Of a stretch of DNA of 64,000 bases, positions 47,780 through 58,208 are shown piece by piece. Source of the stretch: Bacillus kwashiorkori (lineage in GTDB: Bacteria > Bacillota > Bacilli > Bacillales > Caldibacillaceae); contig NZ_CTDX01000015.1 of assembly GCF_001375515.1 (NCBI RefSeq), forward strand, positions 453,566 through 517,565. Reading direction: 5' to 3'. Each line of letters starts with the position of its first letter. The first letter of the stretch is position 1. The notes below the pieces were generated by a model that had not been told where the DNA came from, made no database searches, and worked only from the letters and a program-made list of their open reading frames with translations. Position numbers and translations under genes: made by a program.

Positions 47780-47842
47780 CTTATAGTAAAGTTGCGTTTT
47801 CAATTTTATCATTTGGTATAATGGGGGAAAGGAGTGAGTGTA

Positions 47843-48811
47843 TTGAGAAAACCGTATGTCTATATCACAAGAAAATTACCCGAACCTATTGTTGATCAAT
47901 TTCGACTATTTTCTGAAGTGAAAATGTGGAACTCAGAAAATTTACCTGTTCCGAGAGAAGTATTATTAGAAGAAGCAAGTAAAGCAGATGCGCTCTTAAC
48001 GATGTTATCGGATAAAGTTGATCAACAATTGTTAAGTGTTGGAAAAAATTTAAAGGTGATTGCAAATTTAGCGGTCGGATTTGATAATATTGATGTTATT
48101 GAAGCAACAAAACGAGGGGTTGCCGTATGTAATACACCAGACATATTAACGGATACGACTGCTGACCTTGTTTTCTCCTTAATACTTATGACAGCTAGAA
48201 AATTAGTTGAGGCAGTCGACTGTGTGAAAAGCGGGGAATGGAAAAGTTGGAGCCCTTTATTTATGGCAGGTGCAGATGTTCATCATAAAACAATTGGCAT
48301 TGTAGGAATGGGGAAAATCGGTGAAGCTGTCGCAAAACGAGCTCTCGGGTTTGATATGAAAGTTCTCTATCATAATCGTAATCGAAAAGTAGAAGCGGAG
48401 CAAACATTAGGCGTAACGTATCAATCATTTAATGATTTAGTTAGTGAATCTGACTTCGTTGTATGTCTAACCCCTTTAACAGAGGAAACAAAAGGAATGT
48501 TCAATAAAGAGACATTTAGGAAAATGAAGCATGCCGCTTTTTTCATTAATGCTTCTAGAGGTGCAGTGGCAGTGGAAAAAGACTTAGTGGATGCACTTAA
48601 AAATGGAGAAATTGCTGGAGCAGGATTAGATGTATTTGTGAAGGAGCCGATAGACCTAGATCATCCGTTATTGCAACTTGAAAATGTAGTAGCATTACCA
48701 CATATTGGCAGTGCTTCAGTCGAAACGAGGTTAGCAATGATGAAACGATGCTGCCAAAATATCGAATTAATTCTCAATGGAAAGCAACCGCTAAATGTTC
48801 TTAACATGTAA
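47843..48811 (+). CDS. D-2-hydroxyacid dehydrogenase (glyoxylate/hydroxypyruvate reductase type)
   Basis: 322-residue NAD(P)-dependent dehydrogenase. The Rossmann motif is GIVGMGKIGEAVAKRA at about residue 150. The catalytic residues are an arginine in INASRGAVA, a glutamate in VFVKEP and a histidine in PHIGSAS. Together these suggest GyaR/YvcT-like activity on glyoxylate, hydroxypyruvate or 2-ketogluconate. TTG 47843 is preferred because AAAGGAGTGAG lies in front; GTG 47834 is inside that site. An extended -10 (TGGTATAAT) lies only about 20 bases upstream. Confidence 0.85.
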   Translation: MRKPYVYITRKLPEPIVDQFRLFSEVKMWNSENLPVPREVLLEEASKADALLTMLSDKVDQQLLSVGKNLKVIANLAVGFDNIDVIEATKRGVAVCNTPDILTDTTADLVFSLILMTARKLVEAVDCVKSGEWKSWSPLFMAGADVHHKTIGIVGMGKIGEAVAKRALGFDMKVLYHNRNRKVEAEQTLGVTYQSFNDLVSESDFVVCLTPLTEETKGMFNKETFRKMKHAAFFINASRGAVAVEKDLVDALKNGEIAGAGLDVFVKEPIDLDHPLLQLENVVALPHIGSASVETRLAMMKRCCQNIELILNGKQPLNVLNM

Positions 48812-48880
48812 TGTGCCTTGTGCAAGGTTAATGTATGACAGGAAATGGTTGTCCTATCTGATAAGAATTGCATACATATG

Positions 48881-48941
48881 AAAAAAGGTCTGTCACCTGG
48901 CCGGGGGAATGATCCGCAAGAAAAGGCGAGGTTGACAGACC
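48881..48941 (-). terminator. Terminator of yutI (minus strand)
   Basis: Arms GGTCTGTCA and TGACAGACC enclose a 37-base loop. On the minus strand a run of six T residues follows. It ends 11 bases after the yutI stop. Confidence 0.8.
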
Positions 48942-48952
48942 GTATTAATAAA

Positions 48953-49189
48953 TTAAAACACTTGTTCTACTTCAACAACACCAGGAACTTCTTCTAATAG
49001 GGCACGCTCAATTCCTGCTTTTAAAGTAATTGTAGAGCTCGGGCACGTGCCACAAGCACCTAAGAGACGTAGCTTCACAATACCATCATCCACATCAACG
49101 AGTTCACAGTCGCCACCATCGCGAAGCAAAAACGGACGCAATTTATCTAAGACAATTTGGACTTGTTCTTTAATATCTAGTTCTGCCAT
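48953..49189 (-). CDS. yutI: NifU-type Fe-S scaffold/carrier YutI
   Basis: 78-residue Nfu-domain protein. The cluster-binding C-x-x-C is in [15 protein letters not shown], and the [19 protein letters not shown] segment before it is typical. It carries Fe-S clusters from the SUF scaffold to target proteins such as aconitase. AAAGGAGTG precedes the ATG. yutM-type and suf genes are also in this window, so three parts of the Fe-S pathway are present. Confidence 0.92.
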   Translation of the reverse strand: MAELDIKEQVQIVLDKLRPFLLRDGGDCELVDVDDGIVKLRLLGACGTCPSSTITLKAGIERALLEEVPGVVEVEQVF

Positions 49190-49340
49190 ACTTCAGCACT
49201 CCTTTCATACTATTATTATAATGGGGATATTAGAAAAAATCCATTTCCTTTACTCTTATAATTATATAATGGATAATTATATTTTATATTTTGTAAATTT
49301 TTTTGTAAAATAAAAAGACAGGGAAAGGAGGAAAATGGGC

Positions 49341-49667
49341 ATGGAGAAGCAAGTAACGATAACGGTTTATGGAGCAGAAAGAATTTGTGCTAGTTGTGTA
49401 AATCTCCCTTCGTCGAAAGAAACATATGAATGGTTGCAAGCGGCGATTACAAGAAAATATCCTAATCAACCGTTTACTTTAACATATGTGGATATTGATC
49501 ATCCACCTAAAAATATGGAGCACCGTAATTTTGCTCAAAAGATTATTGAGGAGGATATTTTTTATCCAGTTGTATTAGTTGAGGATAAAATCATTGCGGA
49601 AGGAAATCCACGATTGAAAAAGATTTATGAAGAAATGGAAAAATTCGGTTATCAGGCGGCTAATTAA
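49341..49667 (+). CDS. yuzD: DUF1462 protein YuzD
   Basis: About 108 residues with a thioredoxin-like start: TVYGAERICASCVNLPSSKETYEWL contains the conserved C-x-x-C-V-N-L. YPNQPFTLTYVDID and FYPVVLVEDKIIAEG follow. It is the DUF1462/YuzD family, often next to yutI, and is possibly a redox partner. ATG 49341 has AAAGGAGG nine bases ahead; ATG 49335 is very close to that site, so the start is uncertain by two codons. Confidence 0.8.
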   Translation: MEKQVTITVYGAERICASCVNLPSSKETYEWLQAAITRKYPNQPFTLTYVDIDHPPKNMEHRNFAQKIIEEDIFYPVVLVEDKIIAEGNPRLKKIYEEMEKFGYQAAN

Positions 49668-49674
49668 GAAAAAA

Positions 49675-49756
49675 AGTCCTACAGAAAGTCCAGCATAATC
49701 CTTTCATAACTGCTGATTATTTGAAAGGGAAATCTGGACTATGTAGGATATTTTTT
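49675..49756. terminator. Bidirectional terminator between yuzD and yutJ
   Basis: A branched structure: outer arms TCCTACA and TGTAGGA, inner GTCCAG and CTGGAC, with T runs on both strands. It lies between convergent genes. Confidence 0.7.
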
Positions 49757-49779
49757 TGATTTGTGGAAAATTTCACTTA

Positions 49780-50844
49780 TCATCCATTGTGAAATTTATA
49801 AAGCCAAAGAATCCCAGATTTTAATAAACGTGGTACTCTTCCTGTAATTGGTTTCTCCGCAACGAGACCAAACCCGTGTTTTTTCCCGAGAGACCCTAAT
49901 ATCCCTTTCATTTTTATTTTAGGCAATCTGTCCGGGAGTTCCTCTCCGTTCCATTTCTTCAATAAGACTAATGCCACTTGTTCAGCTTGTGCTTCTGCAA
50001 GCTGGGCACTTGGTGCATGTTCTGAACTGGCACAATCACCTACAACATATATATTTTCATTATTTGGTAAATGATGATAATGAGTAACCATAAGTCTTCC
50101 TTGTCGGTCTTTTTCTAAATCTAGCTCACGTACGACTTTATTTGGTTGAATACCTGCAGTCCATACGATAGCATCGCACTGGACAGGCTCATTATTATTA
50201 AATAAAATTCCTTCATCTACTTTAGTTATATTTGCATGGTTAATAATTTGTACATCTCTTTCATAAAACCATTCCGCAACATAGTTACTAAGCCTCTCTG
50301 GAAATGCAGATAATATATTTTTCCCCCGATCAAAAATCATGATCTCTAAATCAGGTCTGCTTTCGTGCAGTTCACTAGCCAACTCTACTCCACTCAGTCC
50401 AGCGCCAACAATAGCGACTTTACTATGCGCTTGTAAGTTGTTTAATGCAAGAAATGTATTCCTAGAAGATTCAATTGATTGAATGCTATAGGTGAATTCA
50501 GCTGCACCTGGAACATCGTGGTACTTATCTTCACAGCCAAGACCGATAACAAGATCATCATATGTAAGTGGTTCTGCATCAGCTAAAATTACTTGCTGTT
50601 TCTCTAGTGCAATGCTAACAACTTCAGCATAAACAATATGAAGCCGTTCGTGGGTTGGAAATGGCACTCTCACATGCTGATCAGACAATGTACCAGCAGC
50701 TAGAGCATAATATTCTGTTTTTAAACAATGGTATGGAAGTTTATCTATAAGTGTTACTTCCACCGAGTCAGGTAAATTGGGAAGGATTTTTTGTAATATT
50801 CTCATCCCACCATAGCCGCCACCAAGAATCACTAGCTTTCTCAT
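49780..50844 (-). CDS. yutJ: NADH dehydrogenase-like flavoprotein YutJ
   Basis: 354-residue FAD/NAD-dependent oxidoreductase related to type II NADH dehydrogenases. The FAD motif at the N-terminus is LGGGYGGMR, the NAD motif is VAIVGAGLSGVELASEL, and the second FAD contact is YVVGDCASSEHAP. It is shorter than Ndh (about 400) and lacks a clear membrane anchor. Its electron acceptor is unknown. AAAGGGG precedes the ATG. Confidence 0.85.
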   Translation of the reverse strand: MRKLVILGGGYGGMRILQKILPNLPDSVEVTLIDKLPYHCLKTEYYALAAGTLSDQHVRVPFPTHERLHIVYAEVVSIALEKQQVILADAEPLTYDDLVIGLGCEDKYHDVPGAAEFTYSIQSIESSRNTFLALNNLQAHSKVAIVGAGLSGVELASELHESRPDLEIMIFDRGKNILSAFPERLSNYVAEWFYERDVQIINHANITKVDEGILFNNNEPVQCDAIVWTAGIQPNKVVRELDLEKDRQGRLMVTHYHHLPNNENIYVVGDCASSEHAPSAQLAEAQAEQVALVLLKKWNGEELPDRLPKIKMKGILGSLGKKHGFGLVAEKPITGRVPRLLKSGILWLYKFHNG

Positions 50845-51208
50845 GAAAATATCCCCTTTGTAAGCTTTTAGTCATTTAAACTTCAAAATTATTTTTCTAA
50901 TATTATATTTCCCTTTCGTATCCGCTTACATTAATAAGCTTTACTATTCAATAAAATTATATCGGAATTATAAGAAAATAACAACCGTCAAGCCCATTTT
51001 CCCTATATATATGACATAAATCAAAATAAACTAATAATCTATTTGACTACTTGATTATATTTAAAGGGATGACTTTCGCTAAAAAATCGGTGTAACAATA
51101 TCGTATAAGAATAGGTTAATGATTTTTGACAGAGTAGAGCGATGGAGAATTTTTTACATTGACCTATTTTGAAAAAAATGGTAAGACAAACATAAGGAGT
51201 GATGCCAA

Positions 51209-51442
51209 TTGCTTAACCCTATTATAAAGTTTTGTGTGAATAATTTAGCAAGAGGGTCCCATTTAGCAATGGAAAAGCTAGCAGAGGATTTTGATGTAGA
51301 AGAGAATAATTGTTTAAGACGCTGTACTGTTTGTGAGAGGAGTTTCTATGCAATCGTTGATGGTAAAATGATAAAAGGGGAAACGGTAAAAGAATTATTA
51401 GATAATATTTATCAATATGTAGATGATAATCTGTCTATTTAA
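51209..51442 (+). CDS. yuzB: DUF1450 protein YuzB
   Basis: 77-residue protein of the YuzB/DUF1450 family with a thioredoxin-like 2Fe-2S ferredoxin pattern: IKFCVNNL at the start, then NCLRRCTVCERSFYAIVDG. The four cysteines could hold a cluster. TTG start with AAGGAGTGA in front. It lies between two Fe-S/redox genes; the 364-base gap to yutJ shows no further gene. Confidence 0.8.
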   Translation: MLNPIIKFCVNNLARGSHLAMEKLAEDFDVEENNCLRRCTVCERSFYAIVDGKMIKGETVKELLDNIYQYVDDNLSI

Positions 51443-51519
51443 CAAATATATTTACATATTATATACTATATATAATGGAAATAATAACTATTACTTTGAA
51501 TAAAGGAGGAGTTTTCACG

Positions 51520-51885
51520 ATGACAGCAACTGTTGTTAATATTACGGAAGCGGCAGCATATCAAATTAAAGACATGATGGCTGCAAATGATGAACAAAAT
51601 GCATTTCTTCGTATTTCTGTCAAAGGTGGAGGTTGCACCGGCTTATCCTATGGTATGGGATTAGATTATGAAAAGGCAGAGGATGATTTACTGTTTGAAC
51701 ATCACGGCATCAAAGTGTTAATTGATAAAACTAGTGCACCGATACTACAAGGAACGAATATTGACTATAAGCAGTCATTAATGGGTGGAGGATTTACGAT
51801 TGATAATCCGAATGCGATAGCTTCTTGTGGTTGTGGGGCATCTTTTCGGACGGCAAGGGATACTGGACAGCCAGAAAAATGCTAA
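51520..51885 (+). CDS. yutM: A-type iron-sulphur carrier (YutM/SufA-like)
   Basis: 121-residue A-type carrier of the IscA/HesB/ErpA family. The three conserved cysteines appear in KGGGCTGLSYGM and in ASCGCGASF. It passes Fe-S clusters from SufBCD to apoproteins. AAAGGAGGAG precedes ATG 51520; the longer frame from 51475 is not used. It is convergent with yumC, with a shared terminator. Confidence 0.93.
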   Translation: MTATVVNITEAAAYQIKDMMAANDEQNAFLRISVKGGGCTGLSYGMGLDYEKAEDDLLFEHHGIKVLIDKTSAPILQGTNIDYKQSLMGGGFTIDNPNAIASCGCGASFRTARDTGQPEKC

Positions 51886-51917
51886 CAAGTTTTCCTTTTT
51901 AACTAGGGGAAAATAAA

Positions 51918-51984
51918 ACGGGAGAGGTGCCATATTATCCGCATTATACGATTAAAAATATGGGACACTCACCCGCTTTTTTTT
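51918..51984. terminator. Bidirectional terminator between yutM and yumC
   Basis: Imperfect stem between CGGGAGAGGTGCCATAT and ATATGGGACACTCACCCG, with an eight-T run on the plus strand. It overlaps the end of yumC. Confidence 0.65.
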
Positions 51985-52984
51985 ATTCATTTTCAAACAT
52001 AGATGTTGAATGGAGCGGCTGAACGCGTGCTTTTGGATCGATATATGTTTTTGCGTTATTTACCGCAATTGGTCCTTCACCAAAACCAGTAGCAATCAGC
52101 TTTACTTTTCCTTCATATGTACAAATATCTCCGGCAGCATACACACCTGGAATAGTAGTTTCCATTTTGGAATTAACGACGATGGAATTTTTCTGAATTT
52201 CTAATCCCCAGTCTTTTATTGGGCCTAAAGAAGAAACAAACCCATAGTTGACAATGACTTCGTCTGCGTCGATTGCTAATTCCGCATCTCCTTTTGCCTC
52301 TTTTAAAATAACTTGGGTAATTCGATTCCCGTTACCAATTAATTGTTGCGGCACATAAGGAGTTTTTATATTTACAGTAGAATTTTGCATTTTTTCTACA
52401 CTATGCTCATGGGCTCGGAATTTTTCTCGACGGTGAACAATGGTTACTTGATTGGCGATTGGCTCTAACATTAATGACCAATCAACTGCAGAGTCACCGC
52501 CACCAAATAGTACGACATTTTTATCTCTGAAATATTCCATATCTTCCACAAAATAGTGTAGATTTTTCCCTTCATATTGTCTAGCTTCTTCTAATTCTAG
52601 CCGTCTAGGTTGGAATGCCCCATTTCCAGCTGTAATAATGACCGTTTTTGTATAGTGGATTTCCTGATCAGTCGTTAATTTTATCACGTTATCTTCCATT
52701 TTTTCTAGTTTTTCCACAGATTGCTCTAGGCAAATGGTCGGTTCAAATAATTTAATTTGTTCTTTTAAATTATTAACTAATTCTTGAGCGCGAATTTTCG
52801 GAAAGCCGGCAACATCGTAAATATATTTTTCCGGATAAAGCGCAGATAATTGACCGCCTAATTGGGGAAGACTTTCAATAATTTTGACTGTCGCTTTTCT
52901 TAATCCCCCGTAGAAAGCAGTGAATAGTCCAGTTGGACCACCACCAATAACTGTTATATCATAAATCTGTTTATCCTCCTTCAA
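51983..52984 (-). CDS. yumC: Ferredoxin/flavodoxin-NADP+ reductase YumC
   Basis: 333-residue thioredoxin-reductase-like ferredoxin-NADP reductase. FAD motif [14 protein letters not shown], the [24 protein letters not shown] block, NADPH motif [12 protein letters not shown] and the [19 protein letters not shown]-terminus all match YumC closely. It lacks the C-x-x-C of thioredoxin reductase, as expected. TTG 52984 with GGAGGG in front seems the start. It supplies electrons to ferredoxin or flavodoxin. Confidence 0.95.
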   Translation of the reverse strand: MKEDKQIYDITVIGGGPTGLFTAFYGGLRKATVKIIESLPQLGGQLSALYPEKYIYDVAGFPKIRAQELVNNLKEQIKLFEPTICLEQSVEKLEKMEDNVIKLTTDQEIHYTKTVIITAGNGAFQPRRLELEEARQYEGKNLHYFVEDMEYFRDKNVVLFGGGDSAVDWSLMLEPIANQVTIVHRREKFRAHEHSVEKMQNSTVNIKTPYVPQQLIGNGNRITQVILKEAKGDAELAIDADEVIVNYGFVSSLGPIKDWGLEIQKNSIVVNSKMETTIPGVYAAGDICTYEGKVKLIATGFGEGPIAVNNAKTYIDPKARVQPLHSTSMFENE

Positions 52985-53127
52985 AGGAATCCCTCCAATT
53001 AAATTTTGCTTTCATTATTTTATCATAATTTCATTATATTCCATAATAGACATGCTTATTAAACAAAAAAACCACTATAATTATAGTAAAAATGATAAGT
53101 TTTATTTTTTAATAGAAAAAGATAGTA

Positions 53128-53141
53128 TAAAAGCGCTTTCT
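53128..53141. promoter_or_regulatory. Possible catabolite-response (cre-like) site before the NADH dehydrogenase gene
   Basis: TAAAAGCGCTTTCT resembles the CcpA site TGAAANCGNTTNCA, with two deviations at the outer positions. A similar AAAGCGCTTT core lies at 25928-25937. A weak call based on pattern only. Confidence 0.3.
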
Positions 53142-53364
53142 TCTTGAAAAAAAAATGCAAAAGTCATATGATAGACTTAAGTAAATTGTTAAGATTTTGT
53201 GAAGAAATTTGGTCTATATTTTGACTTCAAACGTGAAAAAAATCACAAAACAGATTTTTAAGAAAATACTCTTTTCGGTAAATGACGGTATGAAAAGGCT
53301 ATTACATTACTACTTTTGTTTACGAAAAGGGAAACTTACATCAATTGTTAAAGGGTGGGGAAAA

Positions 53365-54582
53365 ATGAACAAACCAAAAATTGTAGTGCTTGGCGCTGGT
53401 TATGGCGGTCTAATGACAACAGTAAGATTACAAAAATTACTCGGAGTAAATGAAGCGGACATCGTTCTTATTAACAAACACGATTATCACTATGAAACTA
53501 CATGGCTTCATGAAGCCTCTGCTGGTACATTGCATCATGATCGTGTTCGTTATACTATCAGTGATGTTATTAACAAAAGTAAAGTTCAATTCATCCAAGA
53601 TACAGTAGAGGAAATTAAAAAAGAAGAGAAGAAAGTCGTTTTAGCTAACGGGGAAGTTTCCTATGATTACTTAGTCGTTGCATTAGGTGGGGAATCAGAA
53701 ACATTCGGCATTAAAGGTTTAAAAGAATACGCCTTTGCCATTGCAAACGTAAATGCAGCACGGCAAATTCGTGAACATATTGATTACCAATTTGCAACTT
53801 TTCAGCTAGACAAAAATGAAGATTGTCTTTCCATCGTCGTAGGCGGTGCAGGTTTTACTGGAATTGAATTTTTAGGAGAGCTAACCAATCGAGTTCCGGA
53901 ACTTTGTAAAGAATATGATATCGACCCTAAAAAGGTCAAAATCTATTGTGTGGAAGCAGCACCAATGGTTTTACCTGGTTTTGATCCTGAACTAGTGCAG
54001 TACGCAACAGCGCTTCTAGAGAAAAAAGGCGTGGAATTTCATATTGGTACCGCGATAAAAGAATGTACCCCTGAAGGAGTATTAGTTGCTAAAGGTGAAA
54101 ATGAACCAGAGTTGATCAAAGCAGGAACAGTTATATGGGCAGCTGGTGTGAGAGGAAACGCTGTTATTGAAAAATCAGGTTTTGATGCAATGCGTGGGCG
54201 CGTTAAAGTAGATGAATATTTACGCTTACCAGGCAGTGATAATATCTTTATAATAGGTGATAGCTCGCTAGTGATTAATGAGGAAATCAACCGTCCATAT
54301 CCACCAACAGCTCAAATTGCAATGCAACAAGGGGAGAATGTGGCGAAAAATTTAGCTAAACTAACGCGTGGTACAAATGAGGAATTAGAAAAATTTGTTT
54401 TTGATAATAAAGGTACTGTTTGTTCTTTAGGAGATGACGATGCTATCGGTGTTGTATTTGGTAAAAAAGTTACTGGTTACAAAGCGTCGTTTATGAAAAA
54501 GATGGTCGACAACCGCGCATTATTTTTAATTGGCGGTCTTCCACTAGTACTAAAAAAGGGTAAATTAAATTTATATAAATAA
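53365..54582 (+). CDS. yumB: Type II NADH dehydrogenase (Ndh/YumB)
   Basis: 405-residue membrane-associated NADH:menaquinone oxidoreductase. FAD motif [20 protein letters not shown] motif [16 protein letters not shown], the FIIGDSSL contact, and the quinone-site region [19 protein letters not shown]. The long open frame from 53209 is discarded: ATG 53365 has GGGTGGGG in front and starts the family's normal N-terminus [10 protein letters not shown]. Its pairing with yumC and yuiB is conserved in Bacillus. The upstream 380-base gap carries a cre-like site. Confidence 0.93.
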   Translation: MNKPKIVVLGAGYGGLMTTVRLQKLLGVNEADIVLINKHDYHYETTWLHEASAGTLHHDRVRYTISDVINKSKVQFIQDTVEEIKKEEKKVVLANGEVSYDYLVVALGGESETFGIKGLKEYAFAIANVNAARQIREHIDYQFATFQLDKNEDCLSIVVGGAGFTGIEFLGELTNRVPELCKEYDIDPKKVKIYCVEAAPMVLPGFDPELVQYATALLEKKGVEFHIGTAIKECTPEGVLVAKGENEPELIKAGTVIWAAGVRGNAVIEKSGFDAMRGRVKVDEYLRLPGSDNIFIIGDSSLVINEEINRPYPPTAQIAMQQGENVAKNLAKLTRGTNEELEKFVFDNKGTVCSLGDDDAIGVVFGKKVTGYKASFMKKMVDNRALFLIGGLPLVLKKGKLNLYK

Positions 54583-54877
54583 CTTTACAGTTCTTAATCT
54601 CAAATATTCGCACTTATATTCTACTGTTTTGCATGAAGTGTTCATGAGGGCACTGATTTCACCAAGTCTTCCAATTTATAGTATTAACGGGTGTCCGTTT
54701 TGCTGTTATTTATTGGAAAGGGAAATCAGGCCTTTTTGCTGTTTTATTGAAACTTTTTTTGTTTAAAGAGTTTAAGTTCCTTCATCGTAAGTAAAGTTGT
54801 TTGACTCTCCATTTCTCATTCATTAAACTTAATTTAAGACAAAAGTTTAGAGACAGAATAAGGGGAGAATAGGGGAA

Positions 54878-55201
54878 ATGGAGATTTCAATCGTACATGT
54901 AATTATTTCGATGCTACTTTTTTTTATTTTATTCTTTGGCATCGGTTTCATTGTAAATATGTTGTTGAGAATGACGTGGGTAATGGCAATTGTTTATCCG
55001 CTTGTAGTTATTTTTATCGTGGATGAAGTGAAATTTATTGAATATTTTCGAGAGCCAAGTGCTACTTTTTCTAAAGTTGTCAATAATTTTATCTCTTTGC
55101 AGCCGGCAGATATTATCATTTTATCTAGTGGTTTGATTGGCGCCGTGCTTTCAGGAATAACGATGAAAACTTTACGAAAACGCGGGTACAGAATGTTTTA
55201 A
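54878..55201 (+). CDS. yuiB: YuiB-family membrane protein
   Basis: 107-residue protein with two N-terminal hydrophobic helices (IIVHVIISMLLFFILFFGIGF-type; MAIVYPLVVIFIV) and a C-terminal one (ADIIILSSGLIGAVLSGITM), matching YuiB. The function is unknown. GGGGAGAATAGGGG precedes the ATG. The 295-base gap upstream has no gene that I can see. Confidence 0.8.
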   Translation: MEISIVHVIISMLLFFILFFGIGFIVNMLLRMTWVMAIVYPLVVIFIVDEVKFIEYFREPSATFSKVVNNFISLQPADIIILSSGLIGAVLSGITMKTLRKRGYRMF

Positions 55202-55233
55202 CAATCATTTATCGTAAAAAGTCGAATTTAAAA

Positions 55234-55278
55234 TGAGGATACTATGTTCAATAAACGAGCATAGAATCCTCTTTTTTT
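55234..55278 (+). terminator. Terminator of yuiB
   Basis: GAGGATACTATG pairs with CATAGAATCCTC, followed by seven T residues. Confidence 0.75.
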
Positions 55279-55402
55279 GCTATAAAATCAATAAATTGAG
55301 TAAAATTTAAAATTATTTAAATTTATTATCGGAAATTTTACCCTCCCGTGAATAAAAATTACCTATTTGGGAAAGAAATAGATTCGGGAGGAGTGAAATT
55401 TA

Positions 55403-56110
55403 ATGATAAAGAAATTGGTTAAAAGAACTGTAATGTCGATTTTGTTTCTACTTGCATTCTTGACAACTTTTCAGTCAATTACTGGGGTAAATGCACAAAT
55501 ATTATTTGATGTAAATCATCATATTGATGATAGGGACAATGTGATTACTAACCCATTACAACATTCGTTAAAAACGGTTGGGGTTGCTTTTAAGTCATTG
55601 AAGGAAGTTTTCTCACCGAAAACAAAAATTTCATCAAGCACAGCAATTGAAGGCACACCGCCAACTTTAGAGGAGGCTATTAATTGGGACAAGCTATATC
55701 CTACCGCTACAGTAGTTGCAACCGGATATACTGCTGGTTATGAATCAACGGGAAAACATCCTGGTCATCCATCCTATGGAATTACTTTTTCTGGTGTAAA
55801 AGTAAAAAGGGATTTATATTCAACGATCGCTGCTGATTTAACAAAGTTCCCAATTGGTACAATTCTTTTTATCCCAGGTTACGGCTATGGTGTTGTTGCC
55901 GATAAAGGATCAGCCATAAAAGGAAATAAAATCGATCTTTATTTTGAGACGGTTGAAGATGTGTATAGTCAATGGGGAAAGAAAAAGGTAAAAGTTTATA
56001 TCGTACAAATGGGTAAAGGCAAATTAACGAATGAAGAACTCGTGAAACTAAATGAAAATAAAGCGATGCAAGTATTTAGAAATCAATATATTTCTAAGGA
56101 AAAGGAATAA
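55403..56110 (+). CDS. yuiC: 3D-domain cell-wall protein YuiC
   Basis: 235-residue secreted protein of the Sps (stationary-phase survival) family. A signal/anchor helix ([14 protein letters not shown]) precedes a linker. The 3D domain, named for its three aspartates, contains [30 protein letters not shown] and KIDLYFE. Related domains cleave peptidoglycan as lytic transglycosylases. GGGAGG precedes the ATG. Confidence 0.85.
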   Translation: MIKKLVKRTVMSILFLLAFLTTFQSITGVNAQILFDVNHHIDDRDNVITNPLQHSLKTVGVAFKSLKEVFSPKTKISSSTAIEGTPPTLEEAINWDKLYPTATVVATGYTAGYESTGKHPGHPSYGITFSGVKVKRDLYSTIAADLTKFPIGTILFIPGYGYGVVADKGSAIKGNKIDLYFETVEDVYSQWGKKKVKVYIVQMGKGKLTNEELVKLNENKAMQVFRNQYISKEKE

Positions 56111-56121
56111 GTTGACGACCG

Positions 56122-56154
56122 CCTATTGAGTGCAGTAACTCAATAGGTTTTTTT
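56122..56154 (+). terminator. Terminator of yuiC
   Basis: Perfect arms CCTATTGAGT and ACTCAATAGG followed by TTTTTT. Confidence 0.85.
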
Positions 56155-56245
56155 CTAGTTTTTCCACAAAATATTATATTAAAGAGGAAAATATATTCGA
56201 AAAAATTTTACACTTTCATTATAATAGAAGATGGAGGTGGAAAAA

Positions 56246-57730
56246 ATGTTTTTCATAGATAAACTTGATTTAAAGAAAGAGCAAGAGTTTTTAATTGTTG
56301 GACTTTTTGAAGACGAAGGATTAGCATTTAACGGAAGTGAACTTGAGAATTCAGATTGGATAGGTCATATTCAAGATTTCATCTCAACTGGTGACATTTC
56401 CCCGCAAAAAAAGGAAGTATCAATTATACATACGTTTAACAAGACTGGTCCAAAAAGGTTGCTATTTGTCGGATTAGGAAAAAAACAAGATGTAACGACG
56501 GAATTAATTCGAGAAGCGTTTGGCAAAGCTTGTAAAACGTTAAAGGCGAAGCAGGCTGCTACTGGAGCAATCTACTTAGATAGTTTTGCTACAGAAAACT
56601 TCGATGCAAAACGGTTAGCGCACATATTTGCTGAGGCGTTAGCTTTGTCCACCTATACATTTAATGGGTATAAAACAAACAAAAAAGAACAGTCAAAATT
56701 AGAATCTATCACTATCTATACGGATCTTGCACCAGAATCTTTAAAAGATGATTTAAATAGCGGTTACGTTTATGGAACAGCAACTAATTCAGCAAGGACG
56801 CTAGTTAATACACCTGCTAATTTTTTAACTGCAACAGATTTGGCTAATTATGCAATTCGTCTAGCAGAAAAATACGGATTTGCAGTTGAAATATTGGAAA
56901 AGGCTGATTGTGAAAAATTAGGGATGGGGGCATTTTTAGCTGTAAATCAAGGCTCCGATCAACCACCAAAATTGATTGTTTTAAAATACCAAGGGAAACA
57001 AGAGTGGAAAGATGTTATTGGCTTAGTTGGAAAAGGAATAACCTTTGATACTGGAGGATATTCATTAAAGCCACGTGACGGTATGGTTGGCATGAAAACA
57101 GATATGGGCGGTGCTGCGGCTGTTTTAGGTGCAATGGAGATTATTGGAGAAAGGAAGCCAAAGCAAAATGTATTGGCGGTCATTCCTGCAACAGATAATA
57201 TGGTTAGCGGCAAAGCGTTTAAACCCGATGATGTCATCACTTCGTTGAGTGGTAAAACTATTGAAGTACTCAATACAGATGCAGAAGGCAGACTTGTTTT
57301 AGCAGATGCTGTTACTTATGCAAAACAATTAGGGGCAAACTATTTAATCGATGTTGCTACACTTACTGGTGGGGTTATCGTTGCACTAGGATCAGATAAA
57401 ACGGGGGCAATGACGAATAACGAAGATTTATACACGAAAGTTTTCGTTGCATCAAAACAAACAGATGAAATGATTTGGCAATTGCCGATTACTGAAAAAG
57501 ATAAGGAAAAAGTTCGAAATAGCAAAATTGCTGATTTGAATAATTCACCATCGAGAGAAGGGCATGCAATCATGGGTGGAGCTTTTATCGGAGAGTTTGC
57601 CGAAGACACACCATGGGTTCATCTCGATATTGCTGGAACATCTGTAGTAAAAGCTAATACTGACTTATGCCCAGCAGGTGCAACTGGTGTAATGGTGCGT
57701 ACATTAGCAACTTTCGTTAACGAGTTTTAA
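56246..57730 (+). CDS. pepA: Leucyl aminopeptidase (M17, PepA/YuiE)
   Basis: 494-residue cytosolic metallo-aminopeptidase. The M17 signature NTDAEGRL is present together with the metal/lysine blocks [15 protein letters not shown] and [11 protein letters not shown], all in the C-terminal catalytic half. ATG 56246 has GGAGGTGG in front; the frame from 56231 includes that site. It is the last housekeeping gene before the mobile-element region. Confidence 0.95.
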   Translation: MFFIDKLDLKKEQEFLIVGLFEDEGLAFNGSELENSDWIGHIQDFISTGDISPQKKEVSIIHTFNKTGPKRLLFVGLGKKQDVTTELIREAFGKACKTLKAKQAATGAIYLDSFATENFDAKRLAHIFAEALALSTYTFNGYKTNKKEQSKLESITIYTDLAPESLKDDLNSGYVYGTATNSARTLVNTPANFLTATDLANYAIRLAEKYGFAVEILEKADCEKLGMGAFLAVNQGSDQPPKLIVLKYQGKQEWKDVIGLVGKGITFDTGGYSLKPRDGMVGMKTDMGGAAAVLGAMEIIGERKPKQNVLAVIPATDNMVSGKAFKPDDVITSLSGKTIEVLNTDAEGRLVLADAVTYAKQLGANYLIDVATLTGGVIVALGSDKTGAMTNNEDLYTKVFVASKQTDEMIWQLPITEKDKEKVRNSKIADLNNSPSREGHAIMGGAFIGEFAEDTPWVHLDIAGTSVVKANTDLCPAGATGVMVRTLATFVNEF

Positions 57731-57800
57731 TACTATTGTGATGTGAGACATATTTTAACTTTGTAGCTGGTTTTGAATAAATAATTAAATATCTATCATA

Positions 57801-57862
57801 AAAGGAATCGTTTCTATATGGATAAGCTTTGCTGCTGATCTGACTAGAAATCGGTTCTTTTT
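57801..57862 (+). terminator. Probable terminator of pepA
   Basis: Imperfect long stem between AAAGGAATCGTTTCT and AGAAATCGGTTCTTT followed by T residues. The remaining stretch to 58059 is AT-rich with no supported gene. Confidence 0.45.
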
Positions 57863-58059
57863 ATTTTCTCTTAATGAGGCAATAAAAATATGGAGGGAAT
57901 AATAAAGCTGAGCGATATGCAATAATCTTTAATCTAATTAGTTATTTCGCTTAAGTTTTTTTATAAAAAAATTCAATATATAGAAGGATTTATTTAATTA
58001 ATGAAGAATTTATCTGTTATTGGGGGTATTCTTATAAAATAATAAAAGGGGGATAGTTT

Positions 58060-58190
58060 ACGAAAAGTAATTTTTTAAAATTATTAATGTTCCTGTTATT
58101 TTTCTCAGTTCTTTATGTTAATAATACTGTTAAAGCGGAAAGAACGGAAGAATCTTGTAATGACTTCGTGAATAGTCACGGTATTTTTAT
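58060..58190 (+). pseudogene. 5' fragment of a secreted-protein gene, interrupted by the IS
   Basis: From an ACG at 58060, with AAAAGGGGGA in front, the frame reads KSNFLKLLMFLLFFSVLYV and then NNTVKAERTEESCNDFVNSHGIF: a basic start, a hydrophobic core and an A-x-A-like end, as in a Gram-positive signal peptide. At about 58190 the frame enters the left end of the IS element. ACG in place of ATG may be a start-codon mutation; ATG 58087 falls inside the hydrophobic core and has no ribosome binding site. The rest of the gene would lie beyond the window. Confidence 0.5.
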
Positions 58191-58208
58191 CGGATTTCCG
58201 ACAGAAGA

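Noticed and set aside
53180..53215. Rex operator before the NADH dehydrogenase gene
   Set aside because: TTGTTAA and TTGTGAA are present but as direct, not inverted, repeats, so the Rex palindrome TTGTGAA-N4-TTCACAA is not formed.
53209..53364. N-terminal extension of the NADH dehydrogenase
   Set aside because: The family start [10 protein letters not shown] at 53365 has its own ribosome binding site; the upstream codons look like untranslated AT-rich DNA.
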